Assembly (NCBI GenBank): GCA_050247895.1
Contig: JBFWTJ010000137.1
Coordinates: 1 to 9,993, forward strand
Direction of reading: 5' to 3'
Origin: CAVPEW01 sp050247895
Lineage (GTDB): Bacteria; Actinomycetota; Acidimicrobiia; Acidimicrobiales; VFJN01
Length of the DNA: 9,993 nucleotides
Made by a program: the position numbers and the translations under genes. The notes beneath the pieces were generated by a model. That model had not been told where the DNA came from. It was given only the letters and a program-made list of their open reading frames with translations, and did not search any database. Positions 1 through 5,675 of the stretch are shown here, piece by piece; positions within the stretch are counted from its first letter, which is position 1, and each line of letters begins with the position of its first letter.

Positions 1-660
1 GAGCGGATCGACGCCCGCGCCATGGCCCGCCTGGCCCCCCAGGCGCTGGCCCGCCCCCGCTGGCTGGCGGCGTGGGCCCGGGCCGGGGGGCCGCCCGACC
101 TGGCCGTGCCCAACATGGCCCTGCCCGGTGAGCCGGCACCCACGTTCTTCCAGGCCTACGGCGAGTGGATGCAGACGCCGCCCCCGACCTGGGACGACCT
201 GGCCTGGTTGCGGTCGCAGTGGGACGGGCCGTTCATGCTCAAGGGCGTCATGCGCGTCGACGACGCCCGGCGGGCCGTCGACGCCGGTGCCACCGCGATC
301 TCGGTGTCCAACCACGGCGGCAACAACCTCGACACGACCCCGGCGTCGATCCGGGCGCTGGGCCCCATCGCCGACGCGGTCGGGTCCTCGATCGAGGTCG
401 TGCTCGACGGGGGCGTGCGGCGGGGCGGCGACGTCGTGAAGGCCCTGGCCCTCGGGGCCCGGGCGGTGATGGTCGGGCGGGCGACCCTGTGGGGCCTGGC
501 CGCCAACGGGCAGGCCGGCGTCGAGAACGTCCTGGACATCCTGCGGGGCGGGATCGACTCGGCCCTGCGGGGCCTGGGCCGGGCGTCGACGGCCGCGCTG
601 GGTCCCGACGACGTCCTGGTCCCCGACGGGTTCACCCGGGCCCTGGGCGACGACCGCTAG
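1..660 (+). CDS. mftD: Pre-mycofactocin synthase MftD (FMN alpha-hydroxy-acid oxidase family), 3' part
   Basis: The 5' end lies outside the window; the reading frame is open from base 1 and gives 219 residues ending at TAG 658-660, a little over half of the roughly 390 expected. MftD is known to use FMN to oxidatively deaminate the cyclised MftA-derived dipeptide AHDP, giving pre-mycofactocin. Visible landmarks, numbered from base 1: K81 in the FMN-contacting LKG stretch, SNHGGNN at 103-109 with catalytic-base H105, DGG at 136-138, and MVGR followed by LWGLAANGQAG at 157-173. Ordinary lactate and glycolate oxidases have HGGR, whose Arg holds the substrate carboxylate. Here that position is Asn (HGGNN), which together with the AANGQAGVENVLDILRGG tail fits MftD. 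The next gene converges 11 bases away, so mftE and mftF do not follow as they do in many mft clusters. The alternative is another HGGN-type member of the family. Confidence 0.87.
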   Translation, partial: ERIDARAMARLAPQALARPRWLAAWARAGGPPDLAVPNMALPGEPAPTFFQAYGEWMQTPPPTWDDLAWLRSQWDGPFMLKGVMRVDDARRAVDAGATAISVSNHGGNNLDTTPASIRALGPIADAVGSSIEVVLDGGVRRGGDVVKALALGARAVMVGRATLWGLAANGQAGVENVLDILRGGIDSALRGLGRASTAALGPDDVLVPDGFTRALGDDR

Positions 661-665
661 GTCGG

Positions 666-679
666 GCCCGGCTACGGGC
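666..679. terminator. Short hairpin between convergent mftD and lyase genes
   Basis: GCCCG (666-670), loop GCTA (671-674), CGGGC (675-679): a perfect 5-bp GC stem lying on the minus-strand stop codon of the lyase gene and 5 bases past the mftD stop. Its place in an 11-base convergent gap suggests a compact bidirectional terminator. No T-tract follows on either strand, so an intrinsic terminator of classic type is not shown. Confidence 0.3.
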
Positions 680-1562
680 GGATCGAGCGGGCCCACTCCA
701 GGTTGAGCTTGGCCGAGCCGACCGAGGAGACCGCGGGGCGGTCGCCCCGGCGTCCGGCCTCGGGGGCGTCGAGGTCCCACGCTGCGATCCGCTCCCACTC
801 GGCCACGTCGGCCGGGTCGGGCGTGAACACGTCGTGGACCACCTCGACGTGCTCGGCCACGTTGATCATCATCCCGCGGTAGCCCAGGTCCCGGAGCCGG
901 CCGGCCCAGGCCCGCAGGCCGTCCAGGTCGTCGCGGGCCCCGCCCCAGATGCCGCTGATCGGGTAGCGGATGCCCGCGGCGCGCACGTCGACGAGCACCT
1001 TGGCCAGGACGAACTCGGATTCCTCGCCCCGGGGGGTCCAGCGGAACCCGAGGGCGGCGTGGATGTCGCCGAACCGGGAGATCGCCCCGCCCATGTAGGC
1101 GATCCGCCGTGACGCGGTGGCGATCTCGTAGGCCCGGCGCACCGCCTGGGCCGTCTCCAGGATGGGGTAGAGCAGCAGCTGGTCGGGCGGCAGGCCGGTC
1201 AGGGTCTCGGCCGCGTCGAGCAGGGCGTCGGCGCCGTGGACCTCGTCGGGGCCGAAGATGTGGGGGAGCATGATCCCGCCCAGGCGGGGCCCGGCCAGGT
1301 CGACGACGTCGGCGATGGTCCGCCGGGGGGCCAGGTCCCGGACCCGCACGAACACGGTCGGGCCGGTGCTGGCCTCGACCAGCGCGCGCACCACCGCCTT
1401 GGCCGCCCGGCGCTCGTCCTCGGGGAACGGCGCGACGGGGTCGGCCAGGTCGACCACCACGGCGTCGGCACCCGAGTCGAGGGCGGCCTGCACCCGGTCG
1501 GGGTCGGTCCCGGGGGCGAAGAACACGGTGCGCAGGGGGCCGTGGGGCGAGGGGTCGGGCAC
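672..1562 (-). CDS. HpcH/HpaI aldolase / citrate lyase beta-subunit (CitE-like) family protein
   Basis: A 296-residue TIM-barrel lyase of normal family length (about 270-320). These enzymes cleave or form C-C or thioester bonds of CoA-linked or free hydroxy acids with Mg2+. Visible landmarks: FFAPGTD at 14-20, the CitE-type segment VVVDLADPV at 35-43, VFVRV with R73, PILET with the likely metal ligand E136, FGDI with the likely metal ligand D166, and a C-terminal stretch from about 204 to 262 (GIWGGARDDLDG through HDVFTPDPADVAEW). The usual DLED is DLAD here and the usual LPK is LPH (H101), so the CoA and active-site environment may differ from malyl-CoA or citramalyl-CoA lyases. Start is GTG 1562-1560, behind GGAGG with 6 bases between. 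It is the last gene of the dehydrogenase-P450-lyase operon, 48 bases after the P450 stop. The substrate cannot be named. Confidence 0.85.
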   Translation of the reverse strand: MPDPSPHGPLRTVFFAPGTDPDRVQAALDSGADAVVVDLADPVAPFPEDERRAAKAVVRALVEASTGPTVFVRVRDLAPRRTIADVVDLAGPRLGGIMLPHIFGPDEVHGADALLDAAETLTGLPPDQLLLYPILETAQAVRRAYEIATASRRIAYMGGAISRFGDIHAALGFRWTPRGEESEFVLAKVLVDVRAAGIRYPISGIWGGARDDLDGLRAWAGRLRDLGYRGMMINVAEHVEVVHDVFTPDPADVAEWERIAAWDLDAPEAGRRGDRPAVSSVGSAKLNLEWARSIRP

Positions 1563-1568
1563 GGGGAT

Positions 1569-1573
1569 CCTCC
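1569..1573 (-). promoter_or_regulatory. Strong Shine-Dalgarno for the lyase gene
   Basis: Read on the minus strand this is GGAGG, 6 bases before GTG 1562-1560. It is the best ribosome binding site in the window and fixes the GTG start. It also shows that the lyase is translated independently, unlike the P450, whose start overlaps the preceding stop. Confidence 0.75.
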
Positions 1574-1610
1574 GATCAGGCTCGGCCGGGGCAGCTCTCG
1601 CCGCCGGCGC

Positions 1611-2858
1611 TCACGCCGCCCCCAGCTCGACGACCAGGCGGGTGGGGGTGCGCGACGACATGAGCGAGGGGACCGGCGTGAGGTCGCTGGCCCCGGCGTC
1701 GAGCCGGACCCGGGTCGTGCGGGCCAGCAGGTGCTCGTAGGCCAGGGCGCCCTCCAGGCGGGCCAGGGGCGCGCCCAGGCACAGGTGGATGCCGCGGCCG
1801 AAGGTCAGGTGGGTGACGGCGAGGTGGGGCCGGTCGAAGCGGAACACGTCGGGATCCTCGAACACGGCCGGGTCGCGGTTGGCCGCGGCCCACACCAGCC
1901 AGACCACCGTCCCGGCCCGCACGGGCGTCCCGCCGACCTCGGTGTCGCGCCCGCACATGCGCATGGCCCAGGGGATCACCGTGTTGAGCCGCATCGACTC
2001 CTCCAGCATCGCCGGAACCAGGGACGGGTCGGCCCGCACCCGGTCCTGGACGCCGGGCCGGGTGCACAGGTCGACCATGGCGTTGGCCAGCATGGCCGAG
2101 GTCGTGTGGTGGCCGGCGTGGAGGAGGTTGTCGGCCTGCTTGACCAGGTAGTTGACGTCCACCAGGCCTTCGTCGAAGGCGGTCTGGCGGGCGAGCAGCT
2201 CGGACAGGAAGTCGTCGCGGGGCGTCCGGCGGCGCTCGTCGAACAGGGCCCGGGCGTAGGCGGCGCGCTCGCGCATGGCCCGGCGGCCGGCCTCGACGGC
2301 CTCGGCCGGGGCGGTCGGGTCGTTCTGCACGGCGGAGAAGGCCCGGGCCCACCCCATGAGGCGGGGCGCGTCCTGGTCGGGCAGGTCGAGGATCCGGGAG
2401 ATGACCCGGATGGGCAGCACGTCGGCGAAGCGATCGCGGAAGTCGACCGGGCCCCGGCCGACGAGGTCGTCGAGCAGCTCGTCGACGACGTTTCCGACCC
2501 AGCCGCGGGCCTCGGCGAGGCGGTCCCGGTGGACCAGGTCGCGGTGCCAGCGCCGCTTGACCCGGTGGTCCTCGCCGTCCGAGAGCGGGACGGGGCGCGG
2601 TTCGAGCCGGCCGCGGGGCTCCTCGGGGTAGGGCAGGGCGAGGACCGCGTCCCACTCGGGGATGCCCGGGACGTGCTGGCGGAAGTCGTCGGGCCGGCGC
2701 AGCACCTCGTCGACGTCGGCCCAGCGGGCGACCAGGGCGTAGTCGATGCCGGGGTGGACGTCCCGGTAGGTCCGGAAGCCGCGTTCGGCCCGCAGCTCGG
2801 CGTAGAAGTCGTAGGGCCAGGCCTGGACCTCGGCGCTGGGGGGCCAGGCGGTGGTCAT
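1611..2858 (-). CDS. Cytochrome P450
   Basis: A 415-residue soluble bacterial P450 of normal length (about 400-420), a heme monooxygenase that needs an external ferredoxin and reductase; none is encoded in the window. Visible: the C-helix region around DGEDHRVKRRWH (94-105), the I-helix motif AGHHTT (248-253), ExxR as E287-SM-R290 in LEESMRL, NRDP at 327-330, and the heme loop FGRGIHLCLG at 353-362, with C360 as thiolate ligand, fitting FGxGxHxCxG exactly. The I-helix normally reads AGxE/DTT. Here the acidic residue of the acid-alcohol pair is His251, which may change proton delivery. Start ATG 2858-2856 overlaps the TGA of the upstream FMN enzyme (ATGA), so the two are translationally coupled. 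The CYP family and substrate are not recognisable by eye. A function related to sterols, terpenes or other hydrophobic carbon is possible but only a guess. Confidence 0.93.
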   Translation of the reverse strand: MTTAWPPSAEVQAWPYDFYAELRAERGFRTYRDVHPGIDYALVARWADVDEVLRRPDDFRQHVPGIPEWDAVLALPYPEEPRGRLEPRPVPLSDGEDHRVKRRWHRDLVHRDRLAEARGWVGNVVDELLDDLVGRGPVDFRDRFADVLPIRVISRILDLPDQDAPRLMGWARAFSAVQNDPTAPAEAVEAGRRAMRERAAYARALFDERRRTPRDDFLSELLARQTAFDEGLVDVNYLVKQADNLLHAGHHTTSAMLANAMVDLCTRPGVQDRVRADPSLVPAMLEESMRLNTVIPWAMRMCGRDTEVGGTPVRAGTVVWLVWAAANRDPAVFEDPDVFRFDRPHLAVTHLTFGRGIHLCLGAPLARLEGALAYEHLLARTTRVRLDAGASDLTPVPSLMSSRTPTRLVVELGAA

Positions 2859-3979
2859 CGGTGGTGCCCCCGCCCGGGTGGGTCGGCCACGACGAGGTCG
2901 GGCCCGGCCTCGGCGACGTCGGCCACGCCGGTCCAGGCCATGGCCACGTCGAGCTCCTCGCCCAGGATGCGCAGCACGTCGAGGATCCCCGCGGTGCCCG
3001 CGACCCGCTGTCCCCAGCGGGCGGCCCGCCCGACGAAGGCGCTGCGGGCCCCCAGGGCCAGGGCCTTGAGCTCGTCGTGGCCGGTCTGGAAGCCGCCGTC
3101 GACGTAGACCTCGGCCCGGCCGTCGACGGCGTCGACGACCTCGGGGAGGGCGTCGATCGTGGCCCGGGCGTCGGGCAGCATCCGGCCCCCGTGGTTCGAC
3201 ACGACGATCCCGTCGACCCCGTGGTCGACCGCGGCCCGGGCGTCCTCGGCGGTCTGGACGCCCTTGACGACCAGCGGGAGGGTGGTGCGGGCGCGGAACC
3301 AGGCCACATCGGCCCAGGTGGCCGAGTTGTCCCAGGACCGGGCCAGCTCGGTGGCCGAGGGGACCGGACCGTGGGGGTAGCCGGCCAGGTGCGCCGCGGG
3401 TGCCGAGCGGCGGGCCTCGGCCGCGGGATCCGGTGCCGGTGGGCGGCGGCGGGTCGGCGCGCCCGTGTTGCTCACGGTCCAGACCACGGCCCGGGCCCCG
3501 ACCTCGGCCGCCTGGGCCAGCTGCCACTCGGTGATGGCCCGGTCGCGCAGCAGGAAGAGCTGCTGCCACAGGGTGCCGCCGGCGTTGGCCGCGGCGATCT
3601 CGGCGACGGGGACCGACGGCGAGGCGCTGACGACGTAGACGACCCCGGCGGTGGCCGCGGCCCGGGCGGTCGACAGCTCGCCCTCGGGGTCCAGGCGCAT
3701 GAGGTCGCCGGTGGGGGCGAGGGTGACCGGGGTGCGCACCGGTGTGCCGAGCAGGGTCGTGGCCTGGGTCCGCCGGGAGACGTCGCGCAGGACCCGGGGC
3801 CGGAAGCGGACGCGGCGCAGGGCCTCGACGTTGGCCGTGTGGGTCGACCAGTCGGGCTCGCCGACGCGGCCGTAGAGGCTGGCGAAGACGTCGGGGGGCG
3901 TGAGCGTGCGGCAGTGGGCCTCGTAGTCCGCGACCGACCAGAACCCCTGCCCGTCCACCGTGGTCCCCCGTCCCCTCAT
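2855..3979 (-). CDS. FMN-dependent alpha-hydroxy-acid dehydrogenase/oxidase family protein
   Basis: A 374-residue member of the lactate dehydrogenase / glycolate oxidase family, which uses FMN to oxidise a 2-hydroxy acid to the 2-oxo acid. Numbering from ATG 3979-3977: PRVLRDVS at 61-68, APTG at 88-91 (FMN), WQQLF at 138-142, WTVSNTG at 167-173, K239 in VVKG, SNHGGR at 261-266 with base H263 and carboxylate-binding R266, VDGG at 293-296, and VGR at 316-318. By my recollected alignment to glycolate oxidase, the active-site Tyr of QLY is Phe142, the TVD Asp is Ser170, and the YYxSGA segment is replaced by LYGRVGEPDW, so substrate handling is probably altered. The frame continues upstream to 4096, but that part reads through the promoter region. 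GTG 3958-3956 behind GGGGGA is an alternative start. First gene of the operon; its TGA overlaps the P450 ATG. It is a distant paralogue of the mftD-type gene at 1-660. Confidence 0.87.
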   Translation of the reverse strand: MRGRGTTVDGQGFWSVADYEAHCRTLTPPDVFASLYGRVGEPDWSTHTANVEALRRVRFRPRVLRDVSRRTQATTLLGTPVRTPVTLAPTGDLMRLDPEGELSTARAAATAGVVYVVSASPSVPVAEIAAANAGGTLWQQLFLLRDRAITEWQLAQAAEVGARAVVWTVSNTGAPTRRRPPAPDPAAEARRSAPAAHLAGYPHGPVPSATELARSWDNSATWADVAWFRARTTLPLVVKGVQTAEDARAAVDHGVDGIVVSNHGGRMLPDARATIDALPEVVDAVDGRAEVYVDGGFQTGHDELKALALGARSAFVGRAARWGQRVAGTAGILDVLRILGEELDVAMAWTGVADVAEAGPDLVVADPPGRGHHR

Positions 3980-4094
3980 GATCAGAATCTTTTGGATGAT
4001 GGGGCGACGTCGGGCCGATGTCAACCGGCGCTCGCCTTGCCGTGGGCCGGGCCCCCTGAGGCACGATGTCGCCTCCGGGCGACGCGGGGGGCGC
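3977..4094. promoter_or_regulatory. Divergent promoter region with an AT-rich island
   Basis: This gap separates the minus-strand FMN-dehydrogenase operon from the plus-strand hydrolase, so both promoters should lie here. Bases 3978-4000 are strikingly AT-rich for this window (ATGATCAGAATCTTTTGGATGAT), with ATGAT at both ends 18 bases apart and the palindrome TGATCA at 3979-3984. No clear -35/-10 pair or convincing operator palindrome could be set. No good Shine-Dalgarno precedes ATG 3979, so a leaderless transcript is possible. Confidence 0.45.
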
Positions 4095-5003
4095 ATGACG
4101 ACATCGGGACCGACCTACGACGAGCTGGCGCTGGTGCGCGAGGCGGCCCACGAGTGGGGGCTGCCGGCCGAGCGGGCCGGCTCGGTGCGCAGGGTCGAGG
4201 TGCCGGTGTCGGAGGGCCGGGTCGTCAGCGGCCTGCTCTGGGGCGAGGGCCCGCCGGAGGTGGTCCTGCTCCACGGCGGCAGCCTCAACGCCCACACCTG
4301 GGACGTGGTGGCGATGGCCCTCGACCGACCGGCCCTGGCCCTCGACCTGCCCGGTCACGGCTGGTCGAGCTGGCGGGACGACCGCGACTACAACGCCCGG
4401 GTCATCGCGCCCGACGTGGCGCTGGCCGTCGCCGCGCTGGCCCCCTCGGCCCGGGGCGTGGTCGGCATGTCGCTCGGGGGCCTCACCTCGCTGCCCCTGG
4501 CCCGCGCTCACCCCGAGCTGGTCCGGCGCGTGCTGCTCGTGGACATCACGCCCGGCGCGGCCCGGCCCAGCAACGCCCACCCCCCGCCGCCGGGCATCGG
4601 CAACCCCCAGGTGTTCGAGAGCTTCGACCAGCTCCTCGACATCACCGTGCGCGGCGCCGGCGACCGCGCCCCGGCCTCGCTGCGCCGGGGCCTGCTCCAC
4701 AACGCCCGCCGTCGCCCCGACGGCCGCTGGGTGTGGCGCCACCACCGGGGGAACGGCGCGCCGACCGGGACGGTGGAGGCCAACGTCGTGCTCTGGGAGG
4801 ACCTGGCCTCGCTCGACGTCCCGGTCCGGCTGGTGTGGGGCGACCGGTCGCGCATCGTCCACCAGGCCGAGGTCGACGAGCTGGCGGCCCGGGTCCCCTC
4901 GGTCGAGGTCGTCTGCATCCCGGGCGCCTCCCACAGCATCCAGGGCTCGCAGCCGCTGTTGCTGGCCGACCAGATCCGCGACTTCCTCGCTCTTCCGGGC
5001 TAG
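4095..5003 (+). CDS. Alpha/beta hydrolase fold protein
   Basis: A 302-residue serine hydrolase of the alpha/beta fold, of normal length. Visible: the oxyanion-hole motif LLHGG at 58-62, DLPGHG at 84-89, the nucleophile elbow GMSLGG with Ser126, the strand ending LLVDITPG at 147-154, Asp250 in VWGDRS and His280 in GASHS, which completes the Ser-Asp-His triad. Members hydrolyse esters, C-C bonds of meta-cleavage products, epoxides or lactones; the motifs alone do not decide which. There is no signal peptide, so it is cytoplasmic. ATG 4095 was chosen because the conserved protein begins there; the open frame back to 3960 crosses the promoter region. Only a weak G-rich Shine-Dalgarno precedes it. 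It is divergent from the FMN-dehydrogenase/P450/lyase operon and may be co-regulated with it and act on the same substrate. Confidence 0.88.
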   Translation: MTTSGPTYDELALVREAAHEWGLPAERAGSVRRVEVPVSEGRVVSGLLWGEGPPEVVLLHGGSLNAHTWDVVAMALDRPALALDLPGHGWSSWRDDRDYNARVIAPDVALAVAALAPSARGVVGMSLGGLTSLPLARAHPELVRRVLLVDITPGAARPSNAHPPPPGIGNPQVFESFDQLLDITVRGAGDRAPASLRRGLLHNARRRPDGRWVWRHHRGNGAPTGTVEANVVLWEDLASLDVPVRLVWGDRSRIVHQAEVDELAARVPSVEVVCIPGASHSIQGSQPLLLADQIRDFLALPG

Positions 5004-5044
5004 CGGCGCCGTGCCGGGCCCGATGTAAGGAGTCGGGGGCCGGT

Positions 5045-5283
5045 ACATCCCATCTGTGTCGTCCGGCGAGGTCGCCGGGAGCACTGCTCCAAGGGCCAGC
5101 GCGCCCCTGGGGCTGACTCCTCAGGGAGGGGTGACGCAGAGCGCCGGCATCGTGGGGGTGCCGGCGCTCCGTCGCGCCCGGTGCCGGTCCGCCGATGGTC
5201 CGGCCGCCGTTAGGCGCGGGTCGGATCGGTATCTCACCGGGGTCCCGGCAAGGTCTGCCGGGTCGGAAAGGACGAGTTCTCCC
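5045..5283 (+). ncRNA. Candidate structured 5' leader RNA (possibly a GEMM-like riboswitch) before a secreted-protein gene
   Basis: The 280-base gap 5004-5283 holds no gene but is rich in hairpins on the plus strand. These are CCGGCGA/TCGCCGG (5063-5078), GGAGC-ACT-GCTCC (5078-5090), CTCC-TCAG-GGAG near 5117-5128, a perfect 10-bp stem AGCGCCGGCA/TGCCGGCGCT (5140-5149 with 5159-5168) extended by GACG/CGTC, CGCC-GTTA-GGCG (5205-5216) and CCCGGCA-AGGTC-TGCCGGG (5244-5262). The last ends four bases before the ribosome binding site AAAGGA (5267-5272). The order GGGC, short hairpin, GACGCAGAGC, long hairpin, GCCGGTCCGCCGATGG (5182-5197) resembles the c-di-GMP-I riboswitch. However, the conserved GCAAACC is CTGACTCC here and I could not find the closing helix. 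A structured leader is well supported; its class is not. Confidence 0.4.
5140..5168. repeat. Perfect 10-bp inverted repeat inside the leader
   Basis: AGCGCCGGCA (5140-5149), 9-base G-rich loop (5150-5158), TGCCGGCGCT (5159-5168). The stem continues as GACG (5133-5136) with CGTC (5170-5173) across a 3/1 internal loop. It is the strongest short hairpin in the window and forms the core of the leader. If it were instead a terminator for the hydrolase gene it would lie 137 bases past the stop codon and lacks a T-tract. Confidence 0.6.
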
Positions 5284-5514
5284 ATGCGACGTGCCCTTGC
5301 CGCCCTCGCGCTCTCGACCACCCTCGGGGGCCTCGCCGTCGTCGGCGGTCCCTCCCCCGCCTCGGCCGGCGTGTACGAGCAGCTCGAGTGCTGGAAGTCG
5401 GCCATCAATGGCCTCAAGGTCAAGATCGCCGGGGAGGTCCTCGAGCCCCTGGGCACGTCGGGCTGGGACGAGGCGGCCGTCATCATCGACCGGCTCTGCT
5501 ACAAGAAGCGCTGA
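5284..5514 (+). CDS. Small secreted two-cysteine protein of unknown function
   Basis: A 76-residue protein of no family I recognise. The N-terminus is a classic Sec signal peptide: MRR, a hydrophobic core to about residue 20, then PSPASA-G with predicted cleavage after Ala28. The mature part is only 48 residues, begins GVYEQLECW, is charged, and has two cysteines, Cys36 and Cys72, that could form one disulfide spanning nearly the whole chain. It ends in LCYKKR. A helical hairpin is plausible. ATG 5284 is set by the signal peptide and by AAAGGA 11 bases upstream; the frame stays open to 5056, but that stretch is the leader RNA. The gene stands alone, with a long structured leader in front and an inverted repeat behind. 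Roles as a secreted peptide, inhibitor or envelope component are all open. Confidence 0.78.
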   Translation: MRRALAALALSTTLGGLAVVGGPSPASAGVYEQLECWKSAINGLKVKIAGEVLEPLGTSGWDEAAVIIDRLCYKKR

Positions 5515-5523
5515 CGGGCCTCG

Positions 5524-5659
5524 GTCGACCCTTGGGTGAACGCGGCCGGCGCGCCGGCAGCGGTGGCGGCCGCCGGCCCGACCAAGTGGGTATCGGTGCC
5601 GGCCGCGTTCACGCCCTGTGCGGCGCTGCCCGCGCCGACGATCTTCCGCCAGGGTCGAC
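5524..5659. repeat. Large inverted repeat / palindromic element in the convergent gap
   Basis: A perfect 15-bp inverted repeat has its arms at 5536-5550 (GTGAACGCGGCCGGC) and 5598-5612 (GCCGGCCGCGTTCAC). Inside it is a second stem, GCCGGC 5553-5558 with 5572-5577. Outside it GTCGACCCT (5524-5532) is matched by AGGGTCGAC (5651-5659), though 36 unpaired bases lie on the right side only. It sits between the convergent secreted-protein gene and the pyruvyl transferase gene, so it may be a bidirectional terminator; no T-tract is seen. No flanking target duplication was found, so a mobile-element origin is unproven. Confidence 0.55.
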
Positions 5660-5675
5660 TGTACGCAGGTCGACC
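5653..5675. repeat. GTCGAC hairpin abutting the pyruvyl transferase stop codon
   Basis: GGTCGAC (5653-5659), loop TGTACGCAG (5660-5668), GTCGACC (5669-5675): a perfect 7-bp stem reaching the last base of the minus-strand TAG (5675-5677). Read on the minus strand it begins at the stop codon of the pyruvyl transferase gene, a good position for transcript-end processing or termination. Confidence 0.4.

Noticed and set aside
1611..5084. A minus-strand frame open for more than 1,100 codons that appears to fuse another protein to the P450
   Set aside because: Only the last 415 residues (from 2858) are P450. The rest is low-complexity translation out of frame with the FMN dehydrogenase and antisense to the hydrolase, a common artefact of very high GC.
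2861..5116. Long plus-strand open frame (751 codons)
   Set aside because: It is antisense to the FMN dehydrogenase and out of frame with the hydrolase, with Gly/Arg/Pro-rich composition and no recognisable motif. The plus-strand frames at 1236-3107, 5618-7612 and 7021-9321 fail for the same reasons.
5063..5220. SAM, SAH, cobalamin, ydaO (c-di-AMP) and TPP riboswitch classes
   Set aside because: I looked for their hallmark strings (for example the ydaO GTCAGCTAAC-type box, the TPP CTGAGA box and a B12 box) and did not find them. Only the GEMM-I resemblance remained.
5056..5283. N-terminal extension of the small secreted protein
   Set aside because: It would bury the signal peptide behind 76 residues, has no G/C bias at third codon positions, and covers the hairpin-rich leader.
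5524..5659. Integron attC site or IS terminal repeats
   Set aside because: There are no matching core sites (RYYYAAC / GTTRRRY), no transposase or integrase nearby, and no target-site duplication beside the arms.
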